Assembly (NCBI GenBank): GCA_964589175.1 | Contig: CAZPRY010000034.1 | Location: 1-43,183 of the forward strand | Direction of reading: 5' to 3' | Length of the DNA: 43,183 bases | DNA from: CAZPRY01 sp964589175 | GTDB taxonomy: Bacteria > Fidelibacterota > UBA2242 | In this document: one piece after another, positions 1-7,000 of the stretch | How the letters are laid out: the number at the start of each line of letters is the position of its first letter | Position numbering within the stretch: the stretch's first letter is position 1 | The notes under the pieces: model-generated | Told to the model about the DNA's origin: nothing | The model's database searches: none | Seen by the model: the letters and a program-made list of their open reading frames with translations, nothing else | Made by a program: the position numbers and the translations under genes

Positions 1-2
1 AC

Positions 3-331
3 TGAAAATCTATGCCCTTCATGCTTCAAGTTGGTACGCATTATGACGATGAACCGCAAAATTTAATGTTTATCGTTAGTCCGATTGCTCCGAGAAGTCT
101 TTGGGACGTCCTCTCCGCAACCGCGTAGTTCGCGTTTTCTTTTTTTGCATAAAGCTCTGCATGGGTAGCAATCCAGGTTTGCGCATCGCTGATTGAATAG
201 GGGTGAGGCAGATTGATAGTTGTATCGGCGATATTCCAATCCCCGGCCAATTTCCGAACATCTTCCGAATCAGCCAATTTGAAAGGTCGCAGTTCCAGGC
301 GTTTCGTTGTTAAAACAGGTTGTTCTGTCAT
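3..331 (-). pseudogene. Broken GNAT (RimJ/RimL-like) N-acetyltransferase, window edge
   Basis: The first 96 codons, from the ATG at 331, read as the N-terminal part of a RimJ/RimL-type GNAT acetyltransferase. A typical opening (LTTKRLELRPF) is followed by a strand like LLGAIGLT. The frame then closes with TAA at 41-43, where the family normally has the acetyl-CoA-binding core. An ATG overlapping that stop (39-41) opens a shifted frame reading MRTNLKHEGHRFS, which resembles the C-terminal xLGMKHEGxLR region of the same family. The middle, including the Q/RxxGxG/A acetyl-CoA loop, is therefore missing and the remaining ends are out of frame. This is either a decayed gene with an internal deletion or a misjoin near a contig end. 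GNAT ancestry is fairly sure; the cause of the break is not. Confidence 0.6.
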
Positions 332-419
332 ATTCTATCCGTTCGTTAACGCGTTCATGCTATAATATTATACGATATTCTTACCAGGAATCAAACATGA
401 AGCGTCGCTCGCTTTTTCC

Positions 420-448
420 TTGAAAATTCTATCGAATAGAATTAAAAT
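420..448 (+). promoter_or_regulatory. Probable sigma-70-type promoter of tRNA-Ser(GGA)
   Basis: TTGAAA at 420-425 and TAAAAT at 443-448 are separated by 17 bases. The tRNA begins 12 bases after the -10 element. Spacing and position fit a housekeeping promoter. Confidence 0.55.
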
Positions 449-460
449 AGACAGCTTTTT

Positions 461-547
461 GGAGAGGTGTCCGAGTGGCTTATGGAGCACGCTTGGAAAG
501 CGTGTGTACTCTAACGGGTACCCGGGGTTCAAATCCCCGTCTCTCCG
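461..547 (+). tRNA. tRNA-Ser(GGA)
   Basis: A class II tRNA folds here. The 7-bp acceptor stem starts GGAGAGG and closes with TCTCTCC, with discriminator G at 547. The anticodon stem CACGC/GCGTG carries loop TTGGAAA with anticodon GGA at 495-497, reading UCC/UCU. A long variable arm (GTAC...GTAC) and a T-arm with TTCAAAT complete it. The 3' CCA is not encoded: the next bases are CAATC. A GIY-YIG coding remnant starts only 6 bases after the discriminator, the same arrangement as at tRNA-Ser(CGA) near 27470. Confidence 0.95.
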
Positions 548-552
548 CAATC

Positions 553-609
553 ATGTACATAGTTTACGTTTTACAAAGTCTGAAAGATAATGGCTATTTA
601 TCCCGTTAG
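553..609 (+). pseudogene. GIY-YIG endonuclease N-terminal remnant behind tRNA-Ser(GGA)
   Basis: From the ATG at 553 the reading is MYIVYVLQSLKDNGYLSR and then TAG. This matches the first 15 or so residues of the intact GIY-YIG protein at 27209-27463 (MYFIYVLKSQKDNYHYIG) almost position for position. The 'IVYVL' strand is the GIY half of the motif; the second half (YIG) is lost and the frame stops. No later part of the domain is recognisable before the gene at 700. I read it as the leftover of a GIY-YIG element once inserted at the 3' end of this tRNA. It is short, but its position relative to the tRNA matches the other locus. Confidence 0.65.
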
Positions 610-699
610 GCATTTCGCGTCATCTTATTCTTTGATGTCTTCGCCATGCGTTTTAAGTTACTCCTAACTTTGTGAAGATCACCGGGAGATTAAAAGACT

Positions 700-2553
700 G
701 TGAACAAACGACTCATCCTTATCATTCTGCTGATTACGTTTATTTCAGGCTCATGGGCTGCTGGCAACAATTTTCGCTTCGCCTGGCTAACAGACACGCA
801 TGTCGGTTCGACCACCGGTGCCGACGATCTCAGGGCCTCTGTGGATGATATCAATAATATGGATGACATCGATTTTGTGATTCTTTCTGGCGACATCTCT
901 GAATTGGATATCGATGGCAACTTGGATACAGCCAAGATGATCCTGGATAGACTCGAAATTCCATACTACATCATTCCTGGTAATCATGACACCAAATGGA
1001 GTGCGTCCGGACATACGAAATTTAAAAAATTATGGGGATCGGATAAGTTTAATTTTGAGCACAAAGGGATTCGTTTTATTGGTATTCACCAAGGACCGCT
1101 GATGAAAATGGGCGCGGGATATATCCCACCGGAAGATTTACGTTGGGTGGATTCGGTTCTGGTTAATTTGGAAGATCCCGATCAGCCGATCTTTTTCGTA
1201 ACACATTACGGAATCGACTCCTCGGTAAGCAACTGGTTTCGTCTTTTGGATTTTATTAAACGGTACAACACCCAGGCCATTTTACACGGTCACGGTCATA
1301 ATAATAGAGTTTTTAATTATGAGGACATTACCGGTGTTATGGGACGCTCTAACTTACGGGCGGGCGCCGAGCAGGGAGGGTATACGATTGCCGAAATCGC
1401 TGCTGACAGCATCCGTTTTTTTGAGCGCATTACCGGTAAAGAAACGCTGCCGAACTGGTTCGCTGCTGCAATGAAAACCAGGGTATATTCCGTTGAGTCG
1501 GCCGTTTATGAAAGACTCGATTTCTCAGTAAATCAGCAATACTCACAAGTTCGTGAGATCTGGAGAGTGAACACCAATTATGCCATTACTGCGTCACCGG
1601 CTGTGCATAAAAATCGTGTTTTTACAGCAAACAGCGGGGGAAACATTCAAGCGTTTTCCTGCAAAGACGGTAAATCTTTGTGGAAATACTGGGCAGGGGC
1701 AGCTGTTTTTTCGACGCCTGTCGCTACAAACGGAAGCATCGTCTTCGGATCGGTTGATTCCAATATTTATTGTCTAAATGATAAAAACGGATTTCTTCTC
1801 TGGAAATTCCATACCGGTGCAGCCATCGTAGCATGTCCAGCCATAAAGGACAAAATCGTATATATTGGTAGCAGTGACGGAATATTCAGGGCACTGTCTT
1901 TAAAAACGGGAAGCCTGATCTGGGAATTTAGAGGAGTTACGGGTTTTGTGGAAACCCGACCGCTAATCACACCCAGGGCGGTTATTTTTGGTGCCTGGGA
2001 CGGCAACCTGTACAGTCTTGACAAAAAGACCGGAGTATTGAATTGGAAATGGGCGGATGGCCGCCCCGGAGTTCTTTACTCGCCGGCCGCTTGCTGGCCG
2101 GTTGCAACAATGAAATATGTCTATGTCGTTGCCCCGGATCGATTTCTGTCATGTATTGACCTGGAAACCGGTAAATCGGTCTGGCGTACGAACGACCATA
2201 TGGTCCGTGAAACCATTGGAATATCCGAAGACGGGAGCCGGGTTTATGCCCGCTGCATGCAGGATTCCGTAATCGCGCTAGCTGCCGATCTCGAAATCCC
2301 CCAGATCGTCTGGAAAGTATCGGCTGAATACGGTTATGATATCGACCCATCCATGCCCGTTGAAGAGGACGGTGTTGTGTTCTTTGGAACCAACGATGGT
2401 TTTATTTTTGCTTTGAGCGCAGAAACAGGTGTCGTACTCTGGAAGCATCGTATCGATGTCGGCCTGATCAACACAGTAGTTCCGCTTTCAAAAGACAGGG
2501 TTGTCGTGACCACGATGGACGGAATTGTAGCCTTGCTTGAGCATCGCAAATGA
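700..2553 (+). CDS. Exported metallophosphoesterase fused to PQQ-type beta-propeller
   Basis: The protein has 617 residues and a GTG start; GGGAG lies at 684-688. A signal peptide covers about residues 1-21 (hydrophobic LILIILLITFISG, then a SWA-A site). Residues 25-270 carry the calcineurin-like metallophosphoesterase motifs in order: DTH at 32-34, GD at 64-65, GNHD at 94-97, THYG near 170, and HGHGH near 197. Metal ligands therefore look complete. From about 290 to the end, repeats of the form 'G.L.W....' (KSLWKYW, GFLLWKF, GSLIWEF, GVLNWKW, GKSVWRT, GVVLWKH) form a PQQ-like (BamB/quinoprotein-type) beta-propeller. The likely role is a periplasmic phosphoesterase whose propeller binds substrate or partner; the substrate is not deducible. 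It stands alone, between a tRNA and cutA. Confidence 0.85.
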   Translation: MNKRLILIILLITFISGSWAAGNNFRFAWLTDTHVGSTTGADDLRASVDDINNMDDIDFVILSGDISELDIDGNLDTAKMILDRLEIPYYIIPGNHDTKWSASGHTKFKKLWGSDKFNFEHKGIRFIGIHQGPLMKMGAGYIPPEDLRWVDSVLVNLEDPDQPIFFVTHYGIDSSVSNWFRLLDFIKRYNTQAILHGHGHNNRVFNYEDITGVMGRSNLRAGAEQGGYTIAEIAADSIRFFERITGKETLPNWFAAAMKTRVYSVESAVYERLDFSVNQQYSQVREIWRVNTNYAITASPAVHKNRVFTANSGGNIQAFSCKDGKSLWKYWAGAAVFSTPVATNGSIVFGSVDSNIYCLNDKNGFLLWKFHTGAAIVACPAIKDKIVYIGSSDGIFRALSLKTGSLIWEFRGVTGFVETRPLITPRAVIFGAWDGNLYSLDKKTGVLNWKWADGRPGVLYSPAACWPVATMKYVYVVAPDRFLSCIDLETGKSVWRTNDHMVRETIGISEDGSRVYARCMQDSVIALAADLEIPQIVWKVSAEYGYDIDPSMPVEEDGVVFFGTNDGFIFALSAETGVVLWKHRIDVGLINTVVPLSKDRVVVTTMDGIVALLEHRK

Positions 2554-2632
2554 TTTTGGCATATCTATATATAACAACGATCTACGTGTATCTCTACCTT
2601 AATCCATGGCAAAGTTAAGCAAGGATAATTGT

Positions 2633-2974
2633 ATGATTGAATCAACTTACATCCTGGTCGTCACGACCTCAAATCAAAAACATGATTTGGAAAGCTTGGC
2701 GAAATTACTTATTGAAAAACGCATGGCCGCTTGTGTACAGATTCTGGGACCGATTACCAGTATTTATAGTTGGGAGGGCAAAATCGAACAGGATACCGAA
2801 TGGCAGTGTCTGATTAAAACCCGGCATGAACTCTATGGCAAAATTGAGGATTTAATAAAACAGGAGCATTCTTATAAGGTACCCGAAATCCTGGTTTTTC
2901 CGATTAGCGAGGGTAATCCCGATTACATGAATTGGATCGACGAAAATACGAAATTTACGCTACCGTCAGACTGA
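2633..2974 (+). CDS. cutA: Divalent-cation tolerance protein CutA
   Basis: A small protein of the CutA1 family (about 105-115 residues), a PII-like homotrimer associated with divalent metal tolerance. Recognisable family stretches are LLIEKRMAACVQ, ITSIYSWEGKIE, EWQCLIKT and KVPEILVFPI. I chose the ATG at 2633 rather than an in-frame ATG at 2606. AAGGA lies at 2621-2625 with 7 bases before 2633, and the shorter form has the usual family length and begins just before the first beta strand. The extra nine residues of the longer form have no family counterpart. There is no obvious partner gene, and the actual function of CutA is poorly defined in bacteria generally. Confidence 0.93.
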   Translation: MIESTYILVVTTSNQKHDLESLAKLLIEKRMAACVQILGPITSIYSWEGKIEQDTEWQCLIKTRHELYGKIEDLIKQEHSYKVPEILVFPISEGNPDYMNWIDENTKFTLPSD

Positions 2975-3071
2975 TGGCGGTATTTATGCGGATAGAAAAA
3001 AATCGCTAAATTTATGACGATGATATTTTTAAAATGTTTAGACTAAATATAAACCATAAAGGCAGACAGAT

Positions 3072-4379
3072 ATGAGTAGCCCCATCATGATAGTTGGCAT
3101 GGCGATAGCGATTGCTCTCGAAATCTTAATTCTCATTTTTATTCTTCGTAAGAGTAGTGGGCGTTCGGATAAGGATATCCAGGGATTGCGCGATAAAATC
3201 CTGACCTTTGAAACGACTATTAAAGCCAAACTGGAAGATTATCCTGAATTGATCAACGCGCGGATAGCCGATATTATCCAGCGACGCTTCTCGACTTTCA
3301 CGGAAACCATTCTTGAAAAAAATCAGGATCTGGTGCAAAAATTCGGAAATTTCCAGACGGATTTGACGAAAGCCATCGCAGAGAGCAGTAAAAATCTCTC
3401 TCAGGATTTCAACAATTTTAAGGATTTATTCAAAAAAGACTTGAACGATGATTTCGAAAAACTTAATCGCACCGTCGAGAACAAACTCGAACATATCAAC
3501 CAAAAGGTTCAGCAAAATCTTTCCGAGGGGTTTAAGAAAACTAATGAAACCTTTAACGATGTGATCCAGCGTCTCGCCAAAATTGATGAAGCCCAGAAAA
3601 AAATCGAAAGTCTTTCGATCAATGTCGTCTCTCTTCAGGATATTCTGACGGATAAAAAGAGCAGGGGAGTCTTTGGGGAAGTACAGTTGAATCAGATTTT
3701 GTTTTCGGTTTTCGGCGAGAGAAATGAAAAGGTATTCCAAACGCAGCATAAATTAAGCAACGGCAGCATCGCCGACGCAATACTGTTCGCACCCGATCCA
3801 ACCGGGGACGTGGCCATCGATTCCAAATTTCCGCTTGAAAACTATCGTAAAATGATGGATCGAACCCTCTCTGAAATAGAAAGGGCACAGGCTTCGAAAC
3901 TGTTCGATACCGATGTCAGAAAGCATATCGATGATATCGCAGCCAAGTATATCATTCCCGGCGAAACATCGAACCAGGCGGTCATGTTCCTGCCCGCGGA
4001 AGCTGTTTTTGCCGAATTGTATGCCTACCATGAAAATCTGGTCAACTATGCGCAGCGGAAAAGGGTATGGATTACATCGCCAACCACGTTTATGGCTGTA
4101 TTGAATACGCTTCAGATTGTTCTGAATGACATAGAACGCAAGAAATTTGCCCATATCATTCAACAGGAATTGATAAAACTATCGGAAGACTTCCGTCGTT
4201 ATCGGGATCGCTGGGACAAATTATCAATCCATATCGATACCGTACAGAAGGATGTCAAAGACATCCATACGACCACGAAGAAGATATCTACGTCGTTTGA
4301 GAAGATTGCGAACGTGGAGATTGACGAAGAACCTCGAATCGAAGAAAACGATCAGCAACTTCTAGAAAGCAATATCTAG
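3072..4379 (+). CDS. rmuC: DNA recombination protein RmuC homologue
   Basis: The protein has 435 residues. One N-terminal membrane segment (about 5-26, rich in I/A/L) is followed by a long charged coiled coil (about 30-190). The RmuC domain occupies about 190-390; the stretch SRGVFGEVQLNQIL, followed by DAILFAP and VAIDSKFPLENY, is the restriction-endonuclease-like core including the conserved D...D-S-K pattern. RmuC limits inversions at short inverted repeats in E. coli, an interesting neighbour in a genome with dense inverted-repeat arrays (32614-36009), though the link is speculation. The start is supported by AAAGG at 3058-3062. The stop is 4 bases from mntP, so the two are probably cotranscribed. 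Confidence 0.93.
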   Translation: MSSPIMIVGMAIAIALEILILIFILRKSSGRSDKDIQGLRDKILTFETTIKAKLEDYPELINARIADIIQRRFSTFTETILEKNQDLVQKFGNFQTDLTKAIAESSKNLSQDFNNFKDLFKKDLNDDFEKLNRTVENKLEHINQKVQQNLSEGFKKTNETFNDVIQRLAKIDEAQKKIESLSINVVSLQDILTDKKSRGVFGEVQLNQILFSVFGERNEKVFQTQHKLSNGSIADAILFAPDPTGDVAIDSKFPLENYRKMMDRTLSEIERAQASKLFDTDVRKHIDDIAAKYIIPGETSNQAVMFLPAEAVFAELYAYHENLVNYAQRKRVWITSPTTFMAVLNTLQIVLNDIERKKFAHIIQQELIKLSEDFRRYRDRWDKLSIHIDTVQKDVKDIHTTTKKISTSFEKIANVEIDEEPRIEENDQQLLESNI

Positions 4380-4383
4380 AGAT

Positions 4384-4947
4384 ATGAATATTGTGGCCAT
4401 TATTCTTATTGCCTTTGGACTGGCAATGGATGCCTTCGCCGTTTCGATTACCTGCGGCATCAGCATCAAGGCCCCCAAAGTAAAGAATGCCTTTAAAATC
4501 GCCGTTTCTTTCGGAATGTTTCAGGCCGTAATGCCGATCATCGGATGGCTGGCGGGACTCTCGCTCTATGGATATATCCAAAGTATCGATCACTGGCTGG
4601 CTTTCTGTCTGTTGACTTTCATCGGGATTCGCATGATCTATGAAGCACTTCGCTCGACAGCCTGTGAAAATATCACCGATCCAACCCAGGCATACACACT
4701 GCTCGTACTCTCGGTTGCGACGAGTATTGATGCCCTGGCAATCGGGGTCACCTTCGCCTTCCTCAACATTACGATCATACAACCTGTCATCATTATCGGA
4801 CTCATTACCTTTGCCTTGTCATTGATCGGGATTATCATTGGTAAAAAACTGGGGTGCTACATCGGCAAACGGGCTGAGATTGTCGGTGGAATCGTACTCG
4901 TTATTATCGGTTCAAAAATATTAATTGAACATTTGATGGCTGCCTAA
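4384..4947 (+). CDS. mntP: Manganese efflux pump MntP
   Basis: A 187-residue, six-helix membrane protein with the internal duplication of the MntP (YebN, DUF204) family. Each half carries the conserved Asp in its first helix: D16 in GLAMDAFAVS and D116 in ATSIDALAIG, matching the essential Asp positions of E. coli MntP. A basic cytoplasmic loop (IKAPKVKNAFKIA) follows helix 1. The predicted role is export of Mn(II) across the inner membrane. It begins 4 bases after rmuC and 15 bases before the DUF402 gene, suggesting a three-gene operon. No yybP-ykoY-type riboswitch is visible immediately upstream, as expected for an operon-internal gene. Confidence 0.93.
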   Translation: MNIVAIILIAFGLAMDAFAVSITCGISIKAPKVKNAFKIAVSFGMFQAVMPIIGWLAGLSLYGYIQSIDHWLAFCLLTFIGIRMIYEALRSTACENITDPTQAYTLLVLSVATSIDALAIGVTFAFLNITIIQPVIIIGLITFALSLIGIIIGKKLGCYIGKRAEIVGGIVLVIIGSKILIEHLMAA

Positions 4948-4962
4948 GAGTAGCAGACTGAA

Positions 4963-5457
4963 ATGCGGACATGTATCGAGATTAAGAAAACTCTGGATGG
5001 GAAAATACGCAAATACCGCTGTGAATTGATAAATTTGCACTCCGGGAAAGGCATACTTAAATATGTTCTCGATCAACCCTTTCAGGTTGATGCATTACAA
5101 CTGTCTATACGTACAATCACATATGCTTTTTATTGGGAAACCGCACCGTTTACGCTCTACAAATGGTACAGGCCGGATGGGATAAAAATTGCCGATTACT
5201 TTAATATTGCGGATACCATTCAGCTTACACCGAAGAAATTCGTCTGGCGGGATCTGGCTCTGGATATATTAGTATTTCCAGGCGGTGAATACGTAATATT
5301 GGACGAAGATGAAATTCCTGCCGATATAGATTCGGCGACAAAGGATCGCATAGCATTCAGTAAAATATATTTGTTGCAGAGATTTCGTTCCATCGTAGAT
5401 GATACGGATAAGGATGTTGCTCTTATCATAGACAATCACATGGGCCTATCACTTTAA
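4963..5457 (+). CDS. DUF402 domain protein (FomD-like nucleotide phosphatase family)
   Basis: The protein has 164 residues. The central block is typical of DUF402: a strand with W-Y-RPDG-KIADYFNIAD, then RDLALDILVFPGGEYVILDEDEIP with the metal-binding acidic residues D-L-x-LD and D-E-DE. Characterised relatives hydrolyse nucleoside di- or triphosphates or CMP-linked intermediates (FomD) using divalent metal. The C-terminal helix (KIYLLQRFRSIV) is also family-like. It lies 15 bases after mntP with only a weak ribosome-binding site, so translation may be coupled. The family is reasonably certain; the substrate is unknown. Confidence 0.75.
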   Translation: MRTCIEIKKTLDGKIRKYRCELINLHSGKGILKYVLDQPFQVDALQLSIRTITYAFYWETAPFTLYKWYRPDGIKIADYFNIADTIQLTPKKFVWRDLALDILVFPGGEYVILDEDEIPADIDSATKDRIAFSKIYLLQRFRSIVDDTDKDVALIIDNHMGLSL

Positions 5458-5643
5458 TATATATAGAATTAATGTGGAATATATTGGTCATTATATATTG
5501 TCTGTTCTTTAATAACTAAGTAATTAATTTATATTGGTTTGTATATATCTATTTTATATATTTTCAATTTATTGAAGGCAAATGATTTTATTCATTTTTC
5601 CTGGATTTTGATTGTATTGAATAGTGTGACGTAGGAGCAGCAA
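5458..5643. other. AT-rich intergenic segment upstream of serA
   Basis: This 186-base stretch is strongly AT-rich with many TATAT runs and holds no coding frame. It contains the serA ribosome-binding site AGGAG at 5633-5637, 6 bases before the ATG. Several -10-like sequences occur, so I do not assign one promoter. Confidence 0.4.
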
Positions 5644-6870
5644 ATGATGAACGCCGATATAAGAAAACAGCCAATCCATGTTTTATTACTCGAGAACATT
5701 GATCCGCTCGCTCACAAAATGTTCGAGGAGGAAGGCTATATTGTCCACGCTGAAAAAACCAGTTTGGATTCCGCAGAATTGATCGAGAGGATGGAAAATA
5801 TTTCGATTTTGGGAATTCGATCCAAAACGAAAATCGATCGCCGGGTACTGGATAATGCACCCAAACTTCTTGCAATCGGCGCCTTTTGCATCGGCACCAA
5901 CCAGATTGAGATGAGTGCTGCAACCCAAAAAGGTATTGCAGTTTTTAATGCACCGTTTAGTAACACTCGAAGCGTCGTCGAATTAGCATTATGTGAGATC
6001 ATTATGTTGATTCGGGGAGTATTCGATAAAAGTCGCAAATTACATGAAGGCCGCTGGGCTAAAACCGCTGAAAATAATTTTGAAGTTCGCGGAAAAAAAC
6101 TGGGGATCATTGGTTACGGTAATATCGGCGCACAACTTTCGATCTTAGCCGAGGCCTTAGGTATGGATGTATATTATTACGATATCGTAGATAAATTGAC
6201 ACTCGGAAACTCCAAGAAATGTAGTTCAATGGTGGAATTGATACGAATTGTCGATATCGTTACCGTCCATGTCGATGGCAGAAAGGAAAATCAGAATCTC
6301 ATTTCGGACGCCCAATTTCGGATGATGAAAAAAGGTGTGATATTCCTGAATCTTAGCAGGGGATTTGTCGTTGATATTCAGGCACTTGTCAGGCATATCC
6401 ATATGGGTAATGTCCGCGGTGCGGCTCTGGATGTTTTCCCCGAGGAACCCCGCAACAACTCCGAGAAGTTTTTCTCGGAGCTGCAAAATCTGCCCAATGT
6501 CATACTAACACCTCATATCGGCGGCAGCACGGAAGAAGCTCAACGGAATATTGCTGAATTTGTGCCTTTGAAAATTATCAATTTTATTAATACAGGGGGT
6601 ACTATCAGCAGTGTGAATTTGCCGAATATGCAATTGCCGGAACTGTCGAATGCCCATCGTTTGATACATCTGCATCAAAATGTTCCCGGTATCATGGCGA
6701 AGATCAATCATGCGCTCGCGCATAACAATATCAACATTGTCTGTCAATATCTGAAAACCAATGATGATATCGGTTATGTAATTACCGATATCTACAAAGA
6801 GTACGATGAACGCGTCATCGATGATATTCGGTCAATTCCGCAGACAATTAAATTTCGTATTCTTTACTAG
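5644..6870 (+). CDS. serA: D-3-phosphoglycerate dehydrogenase
   Basis: The protein has 408 residues, close to E. coli SerA (410), and aligns along its whole length in my reading. It oxidises 3-phosphoglycerate with NAD+ to 3-phosphohydroxypyruvate, the first step of serine synthesis. Visible motifs are the substrate region FCIGTNQIEM and NAPFSNTRSV, the Rossmann loop GIIGYGNIG, the catalytic Arg in NLSRGFVVD, the Glu in DVFPEEP and the His in LTPHIGGST. The C-terminal ACT domain begins at HLHQNVPGIMAKINHAL and usually mediates feedback by serine. The start has AGGAG with 6-base spacing. It stands alone; no other serine pathway gene is in the window. Confidence 0.95.
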   Translation: MMNADIRKQPIHVLLLENIDPLAHKMFEEEGYIVHAEKTSLDSAELIERMENISILGIRSKTKIDRRVLDNAPKLLAIGAFCIGTNQIEMSAATQKGIAVFNAPFSNTRSVVELALCEIIMLIRGVFDKSRKLHEGRWAKTAENNFEVRGKKLGIIGYGNIGAQLSILAEALGMDVYYYDIVDKLTLGNSKKCSSMVELIRIVDIVTVHVDGRKENQNLISDAQFRMMKKGVIFLNLSRGFVVDIQALVRHIHMGNVRGAALDVFPEEPRNNSEKFFSELQNLPNVILTPHIGGSTEEAQRNIAEFVPLKIINFINTGGTISSVNLPNMQLPELSNAHRLIHLHQNVPGIMAKINHALAHNNINIVCQYLKTNDDIGYVITDIYKEYDERVIDDIRSIPQTIKFRILY

Positions 6871-6921
6871 AAATGGTCGGCGGAGTTCTAATTAAAATCC
6901 CAAATGCTGGACAATTTTTGC

Positions 6922-6949
6922 TTGGAAATTTCGCCGGATGAGCTATAAT
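6922..6949 (+). promoter_or_regulatory. Probable sigma-70-type promoter of leuS
   Basis: TTGGAA at 6922-6927 and a consensus TATAAT at 6944-6949 are 16 bases apart. This leaves a leader of about 45 bases before the leuS ATG at 7001. I saw no T-box or leader-peptide signature in that leader. Confidence 0.6.
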
Positions 6950-7000
6950 ATAACAACTTGATAATTCGAATTAATAAAGAAATTAAGTAACAGGAAATGC

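Noticed and set aside
368..550. 60-codon open frame antisense to tRNA-Ser(GGA)
   Set aside because: It is the complement of the tRNA gene; no independent support.
4288..4782. 164-codon open frame antisense to rmuC/mntP
   Set aside because: It crosses two confidently assigned genes and has no domain resemblance.
6871..7000. Possible T-box leader before leuS
   Set aside because: The leader after the predicted start is only about 45 bases and has neither the T-box sequence nor an antiterminator fold.
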